From a virus: a stretch of DNA of 31,115 nt. Below, piece after piece: positions 23,934 to 31,115 of this stretch. The number at the start of each line of letters is the position of its first letter. Position 1 is the first letter of the stretch. The notes below the pieces were generated by a model. That model made no database searches and was not told where the DNA came from. It saw only the letters and a program-made list of their open reading frames with translations. The position numbers and the translations under genes are program-made. The stretch spans positions 1 through 31,115 of IMG/VR virus record IMGVR_UViG_3300025626_000083; one strand, written 5' to 3'.

Positions 23934-24131
23934 CTATCCCTTAGCTCTTTGAGTGATTGGTCCTTTTAACTCACCACATCCGCAGTCTCCAACGCATCCA
24001 CAAGGTTGCATTACTTTTATCTTCATTCCGTTTTTTCCAGAGCTAGATCCTTTACCGTGTGGTCTATCAGCTTGACTCAATGGTCCGTCCCATAAAGTAT
24101 TTTCTCCTACAATTCCGTTTTTACCTTTCAT
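23934..24131 (-). CDS. Small Cys-rich protein, function unknown
   Basis: 65 aa from the ATG at 24131, five bases after the preceding stop. A TTG further upstream (24155) would overlap that gene and is less likely. The sequence is basic and Gly-rich (MKGKNGIVGENTLWDGPLSQ; GKGSSSGKNGMKIKVMQ) with a compact cysteine cluster CGCVGDCGC near residues 45-53. Four cysteines so spaced could bind a metal ion or cluster. No family recognised. Confidence 0.5.
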   Translation of the reverse strand: MKGKNGIVGENTLWDGPLSQADRPHGKGSSSGKNGMKIKVMQPCGCVGDCGCGELKGPITQRAKG

Positions 24132-24136
24132 ATCTT

Positions 24137-24349
24137 TTATTTTTTGTATCCACAACTTTTCTTAAACAATGGACTCACCGAATTTGCTTTCTGTTGAACA
24201 TCTCCAAACACTCCATTAGCTTGAACTTGTGCTTGAGGATTGAAAACAGGTTTTGTGTAACCTAGTTCATTACCAGGTACTGGAGGCATTGCAGCGTTTT
24301 GCTGAACTGGCATACCCGTCATCGGGTCTATCATTAATTGATTGTTCAT
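24137..24349 (-). CDS. Small Pro/Gln-rich protein, function unknown
   Basis: 70 aa. It has a low-complexity Pro/Met/Gln-rich start (MNNQLMIDPMTGMPVQQNAA), a middle with GYTKPVFNPQAQVQ and a basic end SPLFKKSCGYKK. There is no signal peptide or membrane segment. It begins two bases after the winged-helix-like gene's stop and is tightly packed in the operon. Real expression is likely from the spacing; function unknown. Confidence 0.5.
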   Translation of the reverse strand: MNNQLMIDPMTGMPVQQNAAMPPVPGNELGYTKPVFNPQAQVQANGVFGDVQQKANSVSPLFKKSCGYKK

Positions 24350-24351
24350 AG

Positions 24352-24795
24352 TTATCTATCTTTATCTTTGTTAACATTGTTAATAGAGGTTATCAATACT
24401 TTGTCTATGTATGACTGACCTTTCATTATTTTATTTCGTCTAGTACTAGTTGGTATATCTTCTTCTCCTAAAAGTATTTTATACATCCTGAGTATCAGTT
24501 GCTTACCCTTAAAAGAAACTTTATATATATTGTATTTCTGTGTAGTCCTATTTCTAGGTCTCCATACTTTAATCCAATCTTCTTGTAAAAGCTTATTCCA
24601 TCTTCTATTGTTCCAACTATAAGAATACGTACCTGTTTCAAAATCTTTTCTTGAGAACAAGTCCATGCAGTCTAGATATATTAATAACTCTAAATCAGCA
24701 TCGTTAAGACCGTTGTTTTTACAAGCCCATTTTCTTACTATCCTATAATGTTTAAAGATGTTAAGATCTTTGATATCACCAGGCGTTATTCTCAT
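24352..24795 (-). CDS. Winged-helix-like DNA-binding protein
   Basis: 147 aa. Helices at about 15-45 (KHYRIVRKWACKNNGLNDAD, then LELLIYLDCMDLFSRKDF) and about 58-75 (YSWNNRRWNKLLQEDWIKVW), followed by a strand pair (RTTQKYNIYKVSFKGKQL), resemble a winged helix of MarR-like design. I recall the SW..NRWNKLL..DWIKVWR.RN.TTQKYNIYKVS pattern from uncultured marine phages. Its ATG overlaps the groES stop codon (ATGA), so it is coupled to the chaperonin genes. A late-gene regulator or DNA-binding accessory role is inferred; targets are unknown. Confidence 0.6.
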   Translation of the reverse strand: MRITPGDIKDLNIFKHYRIVRKWACKNNGLNDADLELLIYLDCMDLFSRKDFETGTYSYSWNNRRWNKLLQEDWIKVWRPRNRTTQKYNIYKVSFKGKQLILRMYKILLGEEDIPTSTRRNKIMKGQSYIDKVLITSINNVNKDKDR

Positions 24796-25055
24796 AAAAC
24801 TATAACAACATCCTGAAATCTAATAACATAATAAACATCATCACCTATTTCTATCCTGTGACCAGCGTGTCTATCGTAGAAAATAGAATCTCCTTCTTTA
24901 ACACCAGTTACTTGATCACCGCAGTTAATTACTTTGGCTTTTTTATATCTAACATCTTGTCTCTGAGACTGCGTTAGAAGTAAGCCTCCATCTGTTTTAG
25001 ATACAGGCCCTTCTTTTATCTTATCTATAAGAATATTATTACCTATTGCTTTCAT
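24792..25055 (-). CDS. groES: Co-chaperonin GroES (Cpn10)
   Basis: 87 aa from the ATG at 25055; a TTG at 25061 is also in frame. It caps GroEL and stimulates folding. It keeps the order of GroES elements: an N-terminal strand (AIGNNILIDKIKEG), a mobile loop with GGLLLT (residues 23-28, the GroEL-binding hydrophobic tripeptide, E. coli GGIVLT), KAKVINCG, and GVKEGDSIFYDRHAGHRI then DVYYVIRFQDVVIVL. Between the strand ending NCG and KEGD only about six residues remain, against about 15 in E. coli, so the roof hairpin is shortened. The gene begins inside the groEL 3' end (17-base overlap) and ends overlapping the winged-helix-like gene (ATGA). AAGAG lies upstream as a weak ribosome-binding site. 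Confidence 0.9.
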   Translation of the reverse strand: MKAIGNNILIDKIKEGPVSKTDGGLLLTQSQRQDVRYKKAKVINCGDQVTGVKEGDSIFYDRHAGHRIEIGDDVYYVIRFQDVVIVL

Positions 25056-26595
25056 CTCCAACTCTTAAGTTATTAATTACACAATCAGTTGATAATATAG
25101 TTGTTGCAACGGAAGCAGCGTTTTTCAAGGCGCTTTTTGTAACTAACAAAGGATCAATAATTCCTTTCTTAATCATATTAACCATCTTACCTGTTATTAC
25201 GTCCATTCCTACGCCTTCTTTTCCTGACACCTGAAATTCAACACCTGAATTACTTAATATCTTCTTAAATGGCGCCTTAATGGCCTCTAGCAATATCTCT
25301 TCACCAATATTCTTTGGTTTAACTTTTGTAGATGCATCTAACAATGCGATTCCACCACCTGATACTATACCTTCTTTAATAGCGGCTTTAGTAGCACATA
25401 TAGCGTCTTCAACTCTGTCAGATTTTTCTTTTAACTCTACTTCTGAGTTAGCACCTACTTTTACTATAGCTACTTTAGCAGACAACCTTGATAGTCTTTT
25501 TTCTAATCTAATAACATCTCCAGGAGCTTTTGCTTCTTTGATTTGGTTTTTAACCTCTTCTATCAGACTTTTAACTTCTTCTGTTTCGTTGTCTACTTGT
25601 AGTATAGTTTCGTAATCATCAGTAACACTCTTTATACATGTACCTAATAAACTTGGGTTTATGACGTCTAAGTCATCTCCAAGATCTTCGTTTATTACTG
25701 TCGCGCCTGTTAATACAGCTAGATCAGATAATACATCTTTTTTGTTTATTCCGTATGTCGGAGCATTGATCACGTTGACTTTTATATTTCCTTTAACCTT
25801 ATTCATAGCTAATGTAGAGATCACTTGTGGATCTAAATCACCTATAACTAATAACGGTTTGTTATTTTGAATAACATATTCCAATATTGATTGTATCTTT
25901 CTAACAGACTCAACTGGTGATTCTAATAGCAATACAACTGGTCTTTCTAATTCAGCTATTCTTTTTTCCTGACTAGTCACAAAATGTGAGTTTGTCAAAC
26001 CTTTGTCATACTGAACACCATCAACTAACTCAAAGCTAGTTTCTTCAGTATCTGTTTGTTCCATTATAACAACACCGTTTTCTCCAGCAGCTTCAAAGGC
26101 ATCACCTATGATCTCACCTAAATATCTCTCGTTGTTACAACTAATAGTAGCAATGTCTTTTAGCATATCACCACTGACGCTGATACTTTTTCTTTCTAAA
26201 TACTTTATTACCTTCTCAACCCCAGTGTTAATACCATCTTTTATAACTCTGATATTATTCTGTTTTGAAGCCTCGTAAGCTTCACTTAATATTGAGTGCG
26301 CTAGTACCGTAGCCGTGGTCGTTCCGTCTCCAGCTTCTTTAACGGTTTTTCTAGCAGCTTCCTTTAAAAGCGTAGCACCCATATTTTCTACTGGGTCTAG
26401 TAATGTTATTGAATCAGCAACGGTTACACCATCTTTTGTAATAACCGGTCTTCCGCTACCGTCTTCTAAAATTACACATTGGCCACTAGCTCCTAGTGTA
26501 GAACTAACGGCTTTTGTTAATTTGTTTATTCCTTCGAATACCTTAGTTTTAGCGTCATCACCAAAACTTAAGTTCTTGACAATCTTATCAGTCAT
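25039..26595 (-). CDS. groEL: Chaperonin GroEL (phage-encoded)
   Basis: 518 aa, full length except for the tail. Nucleotide-site residues are kept: KDGVTVA (Asp55), AGDGTTTAT (Asp90; E. coli Asp87) and RVEDAICATKAAIKEG (Asp397; E. coli Asp398), then SGGGIALL. The phosphate loop is altered, TLGASGQ for TLGPKGR. In the apical domain, which binds substrates and GroES, E. coli YLSPYF becomes LTNSHF (200-205), and Leu234 aligns with Gln235. The protein ends CVINNLRVGDESNR, without the GGM tail. It is flanked by phage genes on the same strand and overlaps groES, so it is not stray host DNA. It is probably needed for folding capsid or large tail proteins. The leader is A/T-only repeats. Confidence 0.95.
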   Translation of the reverse strand: MTDKIVKNLSFGDDAKTKVFEGINKLTKAVSSTLGASGQCVILEDGSGRPVITKDGVTVADSITLLDPVENMGATLLKEAARKTVKEAGDGTTTATVLAHSILSEAYEASKQNNIRVIKDGINTGVEKVIKYLERKSISVSGDMLKDIATISCNNERYLGEIIGDAFEAAGENGVVIMEQTDTEETSFELVDGVQYDKGLTNSHFVTSQEKRIAELERPVVLLLESPVESVRKIQSILEYVIQNNKPLLVIGDLDPQVISTLAMNKVKGNIKVNVINAPTYGINKKDVLSDLAVLTGATVINEDLGDDLDVINPSLLGTCIKSVTDDYETILQVDNETEEVKSLIEEVKNQIKEAKAPGDVIRLEKRLSRLSAKVAIVKVGANSEVELKEKSDRVEDAICATKAAIKEGIVSGGGIALLDASTKVKPKNIGEEILLEAIKAPFKKILSNSGVEFQVSGKEGVGMDVITGKMVNMIKKGIIDPLLVTKSALKNAASVATTILSTDCVINNLRVGDESNR

Positions 26596-26675
26596 ATTTA
26601 ATTTGATTTAATTTAATTTGATTAAGCATACTGCAAAGCAGAGCTTAAAGTATCATTACACATTTTAAGCGTAAA
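26596..26675 (-). promoter_or_regulatory. Leader of groEL with inverted repeat and AT repeats
   Basis: The 80-base gap between the 121-aa gene and groEL holds an inverted repeat GCTTAAA...TTTAAGC (26643-26670, 14-base loop), a short CTGC-TTT-GCAG hairpin (26631-26641) and an AT tract made of repeated AAATTAAAT/CAAATTAAAT units next to the start codon. No sigma-type promoter can be assigned confidently. It may regulate groEL transcription or translation. Confidence 0.35.
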
Positions 26676-27041
26676 TTACTCTTCAGTCGGTGGTATTGGT
26701 TCTCCAATAGTTAAAGTAACTGTTGTAGGTGTAATTAATGAGTCAATCTGAGATTGAATGCTAGCTTCAATAGAAGCAACTTGCTCTGCGCCCATCGCTC
26801 CTTTTGTCCAAGTAACAACTTGCTCGTTTGTTAAATCCTCAAATGGGATAAAATCTGTTACCTCACTGGTGTCTAGTGTTTGTGTTCCAATGTTGGTTGC
26901 ACTGTAAGCCACACCTTGAGGGTCTAATTCGCTTGATATACCGGTAACTATCCAATGCACGTTGTACACTAAGTCAGCATACTCTCCGTCTTGTGGATAA
27001 GCATCCACTGTTTTGCAATCCCAGTTGTAAGTTGTTGCCAT
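26676..27041 (-). CDS. Small fibre-associated protein, function unknown
   Basis: 121 aa, acidic. The N-terminal half is beta-rich (MATTYNWDCKTVDAYPQDGE, then ADLVYNVHWIVTGISSELDP, then GVAYSATNIGTQTL). The second half has an EDLTNEQVVTWTKGAMGAEQ helix and an ILE/THR-rich tail ending PIPPTEE. Small proteins of this plan, with YNW near the start and NVHWI or similar in the middle, lie beside tail-fibre genes in many marine phages (DUF7936-like, from memory). It starts 12 bases after the fibre gene stop, with TAAACAATTAT between. Likely a fibre chaperone or a minor virion protein; not demonstrated. Confidence 0.6.
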   Translation of the reverse strand: MATTYNWDCKTVDAYPQDGEYADLVYNVHWIVTGISSELDPQGVAYSATNIGTQTLDTSEVTDFIPFEDLTNEQVVTWTKGAMGAEQVASIEASIQSQIDSLITPTTVTLTIGEPIPPTEE

Positions 27042-27045
27042 TTTT

Positions 27046-27056
27046 ATAATTGTTTA
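27046..27056 (-). promoter_or_regulatory. TAAACAATTAT element overlapping the fibre stop codon
   Basis: The 11-mer begins with the TAA stop of the fibre gene and ends four bases before the next ATG. It is identical to the elements at 16005-16015 and 22891-22901. Confidence 0.35.
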
Positions 27057-30000
27057 ATTGTTTTCTATTGTTTGTATTCTTAACTCTAGTTCTTCTATTT
27101 TATTTATAGCTTGCTGTAAAGCAGCTGTTAGTAAAGGTACTATTTTAGCTTGATCAATAGCTTGGTATTTAGGATTTCCTTCCCAATCTAAAGCATCTTT
27201 TTCACCAGTAACAGCTTCAGGTACAACCTCTGCTAACTCGTGAGCGTAAAATCCATCTACTTTTGATTCACCTGGCTCTTTAATCCAATTAAATTTTACA
27301 GGTCTTAATTCTTTTACTCTTTCAATAGCGTCTGATATTTCCTCTCTATTCTCTTTTAACCTGTAATCTGAGGTTGTATTAAAGCTTGTGCTTGAAGTAT
27401 TTATAGTAATACCTCCTACGCTTGTAGTTTCTTGGATAAACGACATAGCTGAATTATCAGTGCCTGAACTAGTTGGTGAATAGACTCTTATACCAGAACC
27501 ATATTGTGGAATTTCTACCCTCAAGTTATTCATACCGTAGCCAGTACCTCCGTTTATACTAAAATCAGCGATAAGCCCGTTACTACTTATTGGACCTTCT
27601 ACGTGTAGCTTAGCATCAGGACTAGTCGTTCCGATACCTACGTTTCCGTTGGATAAAATAACCATTTTTGAAGCATTATTATTCCAAAAACGCATTACTC
27701 CACTTTCTCTATTTATAATATAAGAATCCACTCCAAACTGTAATAGCTCTAAGCCATTGCCTACTGCAGAGCCGCTTCCTGCGTCAGTTAGTCTTAAGGT
27801 TGACCCGTTCCCTGAAGCGTTGATTTGTAAAACTTTACTGTAAACAGTTGTAGGACTTGCTGTCCCGATCCCTACGTTACCGCCGTAAAGTTGTAAGGCT
27901 AAATCTTCCGCGCTAGAAGCACCTCCGCTATTTTGTGCTTGTATATATGAATATGTATTACCTGATCCTGATGTTTCTAATAACAATCTTGAACCAGTTG
28001 ATCCTTGAACGTAATCAGAAGTAGTAGTTGAAATTGCACCATCAACCTCTAAAGCCGTATTAGGACTAGTCGTTCCAATACCTACGTTGCCTGAAGAATC
28101 AATACGCATGGCTTCTGTACCACGCGGACTTACCTGAATCTGACCATCCATTTGCACATTAAATACAGTGCCGTAGTTTGTGTTTCCTACTACTTCAATG
28201 GCAGATAAATTATCTTCAGTCGTTGTTCGTGTCGCTGAATTTAATTTAAGACCTTCTGAACCACCATTAGCCGAGTATGACAGAGTTAGCTTCGTGTCTG
28301 GCGAAGTCGTCCCGATCCCTACGTTACCTGTAGAAGATATTCTTACTTTTTCAGAAGCAGCTGTATCTTTAAAACTTGCTATAGGTTGACTATTTCCACC
28401 TCCTTGCACTTCTAATCCAGTCGCCTGACTCGAAATAAATCTAGCAGCTGATTGGGAAGTATTAACGTGTATCCCCGATGTTGGACTAGTCAGACCAATT
28501 CCTACGTTGCCTAGAAAATAAGAGTTTCCTCCGCCATTAACATATAGTTCTTCTCCAACTGTAATACCTTCCTGAGTACCCACGCTTGAATCTTGTAGGT
28601 TCTCCAGCTGAGCTCCTGTTACAGAATATCCTGTTTTAGTGTCTTCTAATACAGGTGTTACTGCTGTAAAGTCTGAATAATTAGGTATTGTTCCAGGAGC
28701 AGTTATAATAACATAATAATTAGAAGTTACTGTAACTTTTACTTGTAAATATTTTGGACCATACGTGGGATCAGCTGTTTCCTGTAATACTCTTACTCCT
28801 TGAATTCTATTTTGGTGACCGCCACAATTTAATACTGTAAAGTTACTATCCGCATAACTACGCATCCAATCAATACGAATGAATGAATGATCACCAGATT
28901 CTCCATCTGTTACATAAATCTCTCCAGCCCGTCTTGCTGTATCGGCTTCAGCTACTGTTATCCAACCGGCAGTTACACTTGCATTAGAACTATCGACAAT
29001 ATGAGATAATTTTGATGCATCTGCATTAAGCGTTACACTACCAGAAGTACCTCCTCCTGTTAAAAAAGTACCAGCTGTTACTGCAGTTATATCTCCTTGC
29101 GGCACACCCGCTATTGCATTATCTACATATGTTTTACTAGTAGCATCTGTACCAGCACTTACAGTGTCTATACCTTGAATACGCCCTGTGCCACCTAGAG
29201 TAATGTCACCGCCTGATACAGTTACATCACCTGTAAACCTTGCGTCTCCTGAAACATCAAGTTTATAACCAGGACTAGTCGTACCGATACCTACGTTGCC
29301 ACCATATGTTTGAAGAGATAGATTACCACTATTTCCAGTGCCAACAGTTGTCTGTATTTGATATTGACCGTTAGTGTCGTACCTTCTAATGTACATACCG
29401 TCCGTAGTTCCATTAACAATTGAAACTGGCGATGGAGAAGCACCCACATTAATTGTCATTTTTGCAGTTCCCCCAACAATTGACGGAGCAGTCGTTCCGA
29501 TCCCGACGTTACCTGCGGAATCAATACGTATTCTTTCTGACCCCTCAGTATGGAATCTTAAATAACTTCCTCCATTTGATTGTATAGAGTAATCTGAGTT
29601 TAATCCGAAATTTAAATATTTTACAGCAGTTGTATTAGTTCCTATTGCTATATCTCCACCACTCCCATCAGTAACGTGCAATTTAGCGCTAGGACTAGTA
29701 GTCCCGATACCAACGTTGCCTGAGGAAGCTACACGCATATCAATAGATCCACTACCAAAAAAGTCTATATTACCACTACTCCCAGGTTTTAAATTTATAT
29801 TTGAAATCAAACCAGTCCCTCCTTGACCAATGTCAATAGATCCACCTGATTGTTGACCAATTAAGTTTCTTAAATAATTTCCGTCATTAGATTTTACATA
29901 ACTGCCTTTAGCTATAGAAATTCCAACATCAGTTTGACTGTCTATACCTGAAACAACTGTTCCTCCCGAAAAGTCACCAGCACCACTTACATTTAATACA

Positions 30001-30671
30001 GCATTAGGGCTACTTGTTCCAATACCCATCCTACCATTAACCTCATCCAAGTGTACAACAGTAGATTCTACTGTGTTTCCATCACCAACCCATATCTTAC
30101 CTGTTGTAAGGTTAGGCACATCATTGGTACGCATAATAGATGATACAGTAATAGACCCAGCGCTTCCTCCAGATACCTTACCTATAAGACCTAAGTTTTG
30201 TATACCGTTGGTTACACCTGTTGGCTTTGTTAAGGTTAAGCCTCCACCTGATTTTAAAAATACTTTTTGCCCTGTTACAGGAGTTAACCCATCTATAGGG
30301 TCTGTTGTGAAGTTTAGTAGTTCACCTGTTATAACTACATTACCAAATCCGTTTATAGCTAAATCTTGCTGTAGCAAACCAACAGCTGGTTGGTAACCTA
30401 AAGATATTAAAGCATCAGCAGGTGCAACCTCTATAACGTCGGTTGCTCCAACCGTACCAGTTTGATAAACAGGTGTTCCTTTTAATATCGTAGCTGTATG
30501 AGTGTTTTTACATGCTATTACTACAAGCTTAGAAGCTGCGGATGTTATATCATCTTGAGCTATCCAGGAAGTACCTGTCCCTGTGGAAGACAGTACCTGT
30601 CCTGAGGTACCTGTTGAGCCAGATAAATCCTCAAGACCAGCCTGTAGCTCTATGTCATTTTTAAACTTCAT
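27054..30671 (-). CDS. Tail fibre with C-terminal S74 intramolecular chaperone
   Basis: 1205 aa. The N-terminus (DIELQAGLEDLSGSTGTSGQ, then VLSSTGTGTSWI) is typical of trimeric fibre shafts. Nine copies of a GNVGIGTTSP-type repeat are spread across the body, consistent with a beta-helical or triple-stranded fibre. The C-terminal 106 residues from Thr1100 form a peptidase S74 domain: SDYRLKENREE with candidate catalytic Ser1101, AIERVKELRPVKFNW, DGFYAHELAEVVPEAV, and a final helix (LLTAALQQAINKIEELELRI) that trimerises the chaperone. S74 domains fold the fibre and then cut themselves off just before that Ser. The fibre should bind the host receptor. The leader is AACAATTAAATACAATACATG. Confidence 0.9.
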   Translation of the reverse strand: MKFKNDIELQAGLEDLSGSTGTSGQVLSSTGTGTSWIAQDDITSAASKLVVIACKNTHTATILKGTPVYQTGTVGATDVIEVAPADALISLGYQPAVGLLQQDLAINGFGNVVITGELLNFTTDPIDGLTPVTGQKVFLKSGGGLTLTKPTGVTNGIQNLGLIGKVSGGSAGSITVSSIMRTNDVPNLTTGKIWVGDGNTVESTVVHLDEVNGRMGIGTSSPNAVLNVSGAGDFSGGTVVSGIDSQTDVGISIAKGSYVKSNDGNYLRNLIGQQSGGSIDIGQGGTGLISNINLKPGSSGNIDFFGSGSIDMRVASSGNVGIGTTSPSAKLHVTDGSGGDIAIGTNTTAVKYLNFGLNSDYSIQSNGGSYLRFHTEGSERIRIDSAGNVGIGTTAPSIVGGTAKMTINVGASPSPVSIVNGTTDGMYIRRYDTNGQYQIQTTVGTGNSGNLSLQTYGGNVGIGTTSPGYKLDVSGDARFTGDVTVSGGDITLGGTGRIQGIDTVSAGTDATSKTYVDNAIAGVPQGDITAVTAGTFLTGGGTSGSVTLNADASKLSHIVDSSNASVTAGWITVAEADTARRAGEIYVTDGESGDHSFIRIDWMRSYADSNFTVLNCGGHQNRIQGVRVLQETADPTYGPKYLQVKVTVTSNYYVIITAPGTIPNYSDFTAVTPVLEDTKTGYSVTGAQLENLQDSSVGTQEGITVGEELYVNGGGNSYFLGNVGIGLTSPTSGIHVNTSQSAARFISSQATGLEVQGGGNSQPIASFKDTAASEKVRISSTGNVGIGTTSPDTKLTLSYSANGGSEGLKLNSATRTTTEDNLSAIEVVGNTNYGTVFNVQMDGQIQVSPRGTEAMRIDSSGNVGIGTTSPNTALEVDGAISTTTSDYVQGSTGSRLLLETSGSGNTYSYIQAQNSGGASSAEDLALQLYGGNVGIGTASPTTVYSKVLQINASGNGSTLRLTDAGSGSAVGNGLELLQFGVDSYIINRESGVMRFWNNNASKMVILSNGNVGIGTTSPDAKLHVEGPISSNGLIADFSINGGTGYGMNNLRVEIPQYGSGIRVYSPTSSGTDNSAMSFIQETTSVGGITINTSSTSFNTTSDYRLKENREEISDAIERVKELRPVKFNWIKEPGESKVDGFYAHELAEVVPEAVTGEKDALDWEGNPKYQAIDQAKIVPLLTAALQQAINKIEELELRIQTIENN
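27619..30031 (-). repeat. Nine dispersed coding repeats in the fibre gene
   Basis: A conserved block of about 25-29 bases, such as plus-strand CCGATACCTACGTTGCC, recurs nine times at irregular spacing. It encodes GNVGIGTTSP variants (first GRMGIGTSSP; others include GNVGIGLTSP and GNVGIGTASP). The units are potential sites of recombination between fibre segments. Confidence 0.8.
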
Positions 30672-30690
30672 GTATTGTATTTAATTGTTA

Positions 30691-31115
30691 TTACCCTATC
30701 TTCTGCACTAATACTCTAACTGAGTTTGTAGGAGTTGTAGCAAATGTAATTGTAGCGGTTGTTGTAGAAGCTCTATCAACATCAGCATATACAGTTTCAT
30801 CTGTGGTTACGTCATACAGTTGAATCATAACATCTTTAGTACCTAACCCATGCGTTATTGTAGCTGTATCAGTTATTGTTACAGCGTAAGTGTTATCTGA
30901 GTTCGTTTGTGTGTTTGTTACTGTAGCTGTTCCATTAGAGTAAGCTACACTAATACCAGTACCAGCGTTTACATTACCAATACCTACTGTTGTTAGATCA
31001 GCAAGATCAATATTGTTCTGAACAGTTGTCCAATCAGCTAATGTTGTCGGGGTGTCTATCTCAGCAATAAGCACGTCACCTACTCTAACTTGCTCTGTAA
31101 AGAATAATCCGTCAG
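30691..31115 (-). CDS. C-terminal part of a fibre-like/structural protein, 5' end beyond window
   Basis: The frame is open to the right edge: residues DGLFFTEQVRVGDVLIAEID are visible before an internal GTG at 31074, which is probably not the start. The visible part, about 141 residues, is Thr/Asp/Val-rich and beta (TLADWTTVQNNIDLADL; GTGISVAYSNGTATVTN; TITHGLGTKDVMIQLYD), ending RVLVQKIG. Segments like VGDVLIAE followed by ADWTTVQNNID often precede repeat shafts or C-terminal knobs of fibres in marine phages. It ends 19 bases before the main fibre start, so the two probably belong to one fibre assembly. Confidence 0.65.
   Translation of the reverse strand, partial: DGLFFTEQVRVGDVLIAEIDTPTTLADWTTVQNNIDLADLTTVGIGNVNAGTGISVAYSNGTATVTNTQTNSDNTYAVTITDTATITHGLGTKDVMIQLYDVTTDETVYADVDRASTTTATITFATTPTNSVRVLVQKIG

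Noticed and set aside
24153-24155. TTG start for the Cys-rich gene
   Set aside because: Would overlap the preceding gene by 19 bases, while an ATG lies five bases after that gene's stop.
25280-25615. Plus-strand open frame opposite groEL
   Set aside because: Antisense shadow of a strongly conserved gene; Ser/Leu-rich translation.
25039-26595. groEL region as contaminating bacterial DNA or a chimeric assembly
   Set aside because: Same strand, overlapping groES and tight packing with phage genes on both sides; divergent from typical bacterial GroEL at the apical site.
27619-30031. CRISPR-like array
   Set aside because: Repeats are in frame within one coding gene, irregularly spaced and encode the fibre motif.
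30073-30396. Plus-strand open frame opposite the fibre gene
   Set aside because: Pro/Val-rich antisense reading of the Gly/Thr-rich fibre; no start context.
31072-31074. GTG as the start of the rightmost gene
   Set aside because: The frame is open without interruption to the window edge with matching composition, so the real start is outside.

Overview
The window looks like the late (structural and packaging) half of a tailed, podovirus-like phage genome. It is AT-rich, and every supported gene lies on the minus strand, so transcription runs from high to low coordinates. No rRNA, tRNA, integrase, transposase or CRISPR array was seen. A marine or aquatic Bacteroidetes (flavobacterial) host is likely but inferred. 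The reasons are: A/T-rich leaders with little Shine-Dalgarno character, a signal peptide ending SNS-Q, and several small proteins that I recall, without a search, from uncultured marine Bacteroidetes phages. Both ends cut through genes. No gene-free stretch exceeds about 90 bases.

Read in transcription order (right to left): the 3' end of a fibre-like gene (31115-30691); a 1205-aa tail fibre with nine GNVGIGTTSP-type repeats and a C-terminal S74 chaperone/autoprotease domain; a small fibre-linked protein; a groEL-groES pair in reversed order (groEL first, overlapping); a winged-helix-like protein; a string of small basic, Cys-rich, metallopeptidase-like or exported proteins; a holin; a coiled-coil protein; a 75-aa protein; a 201-aa protein that reads as two tandem GroES-like folds; a possible small terminase; large terminase (TerL); portal with a long Gln-rich tail; scaffold; major capsid protein; a 253-aa protein bracketed by two hairpins; head-tail ring/tube proteins; two large tail proteins; and three putative ejection proteins. 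The last of these carries an HEFLH metallopeptidase motif.

The order portal - scaffold - capsid - tail tube proteins - three internal proteins parallels T7. The sizes of TerL, portal and capsid (741, 805 and 485 aa) are also compatible with crAss-like phages. The sequence alone does not settle which lineage this is.

The most interesting content is the folding machinery. There is a complete GroEL without the usual GGM tail and with altered apical residues, a GroES with a shortened roof loop, and a separate double-Cpn10-like protein two genes upstream of TerL. Together they suggest a phage-encoded folding system, perhaps for the capsid or the large tail proteins. A second notable point is a perfect -1 slippery heptamer five codons before the stop of the gp14-like gene. 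The shifted frame stays open for 24 codons and fills the following gap.
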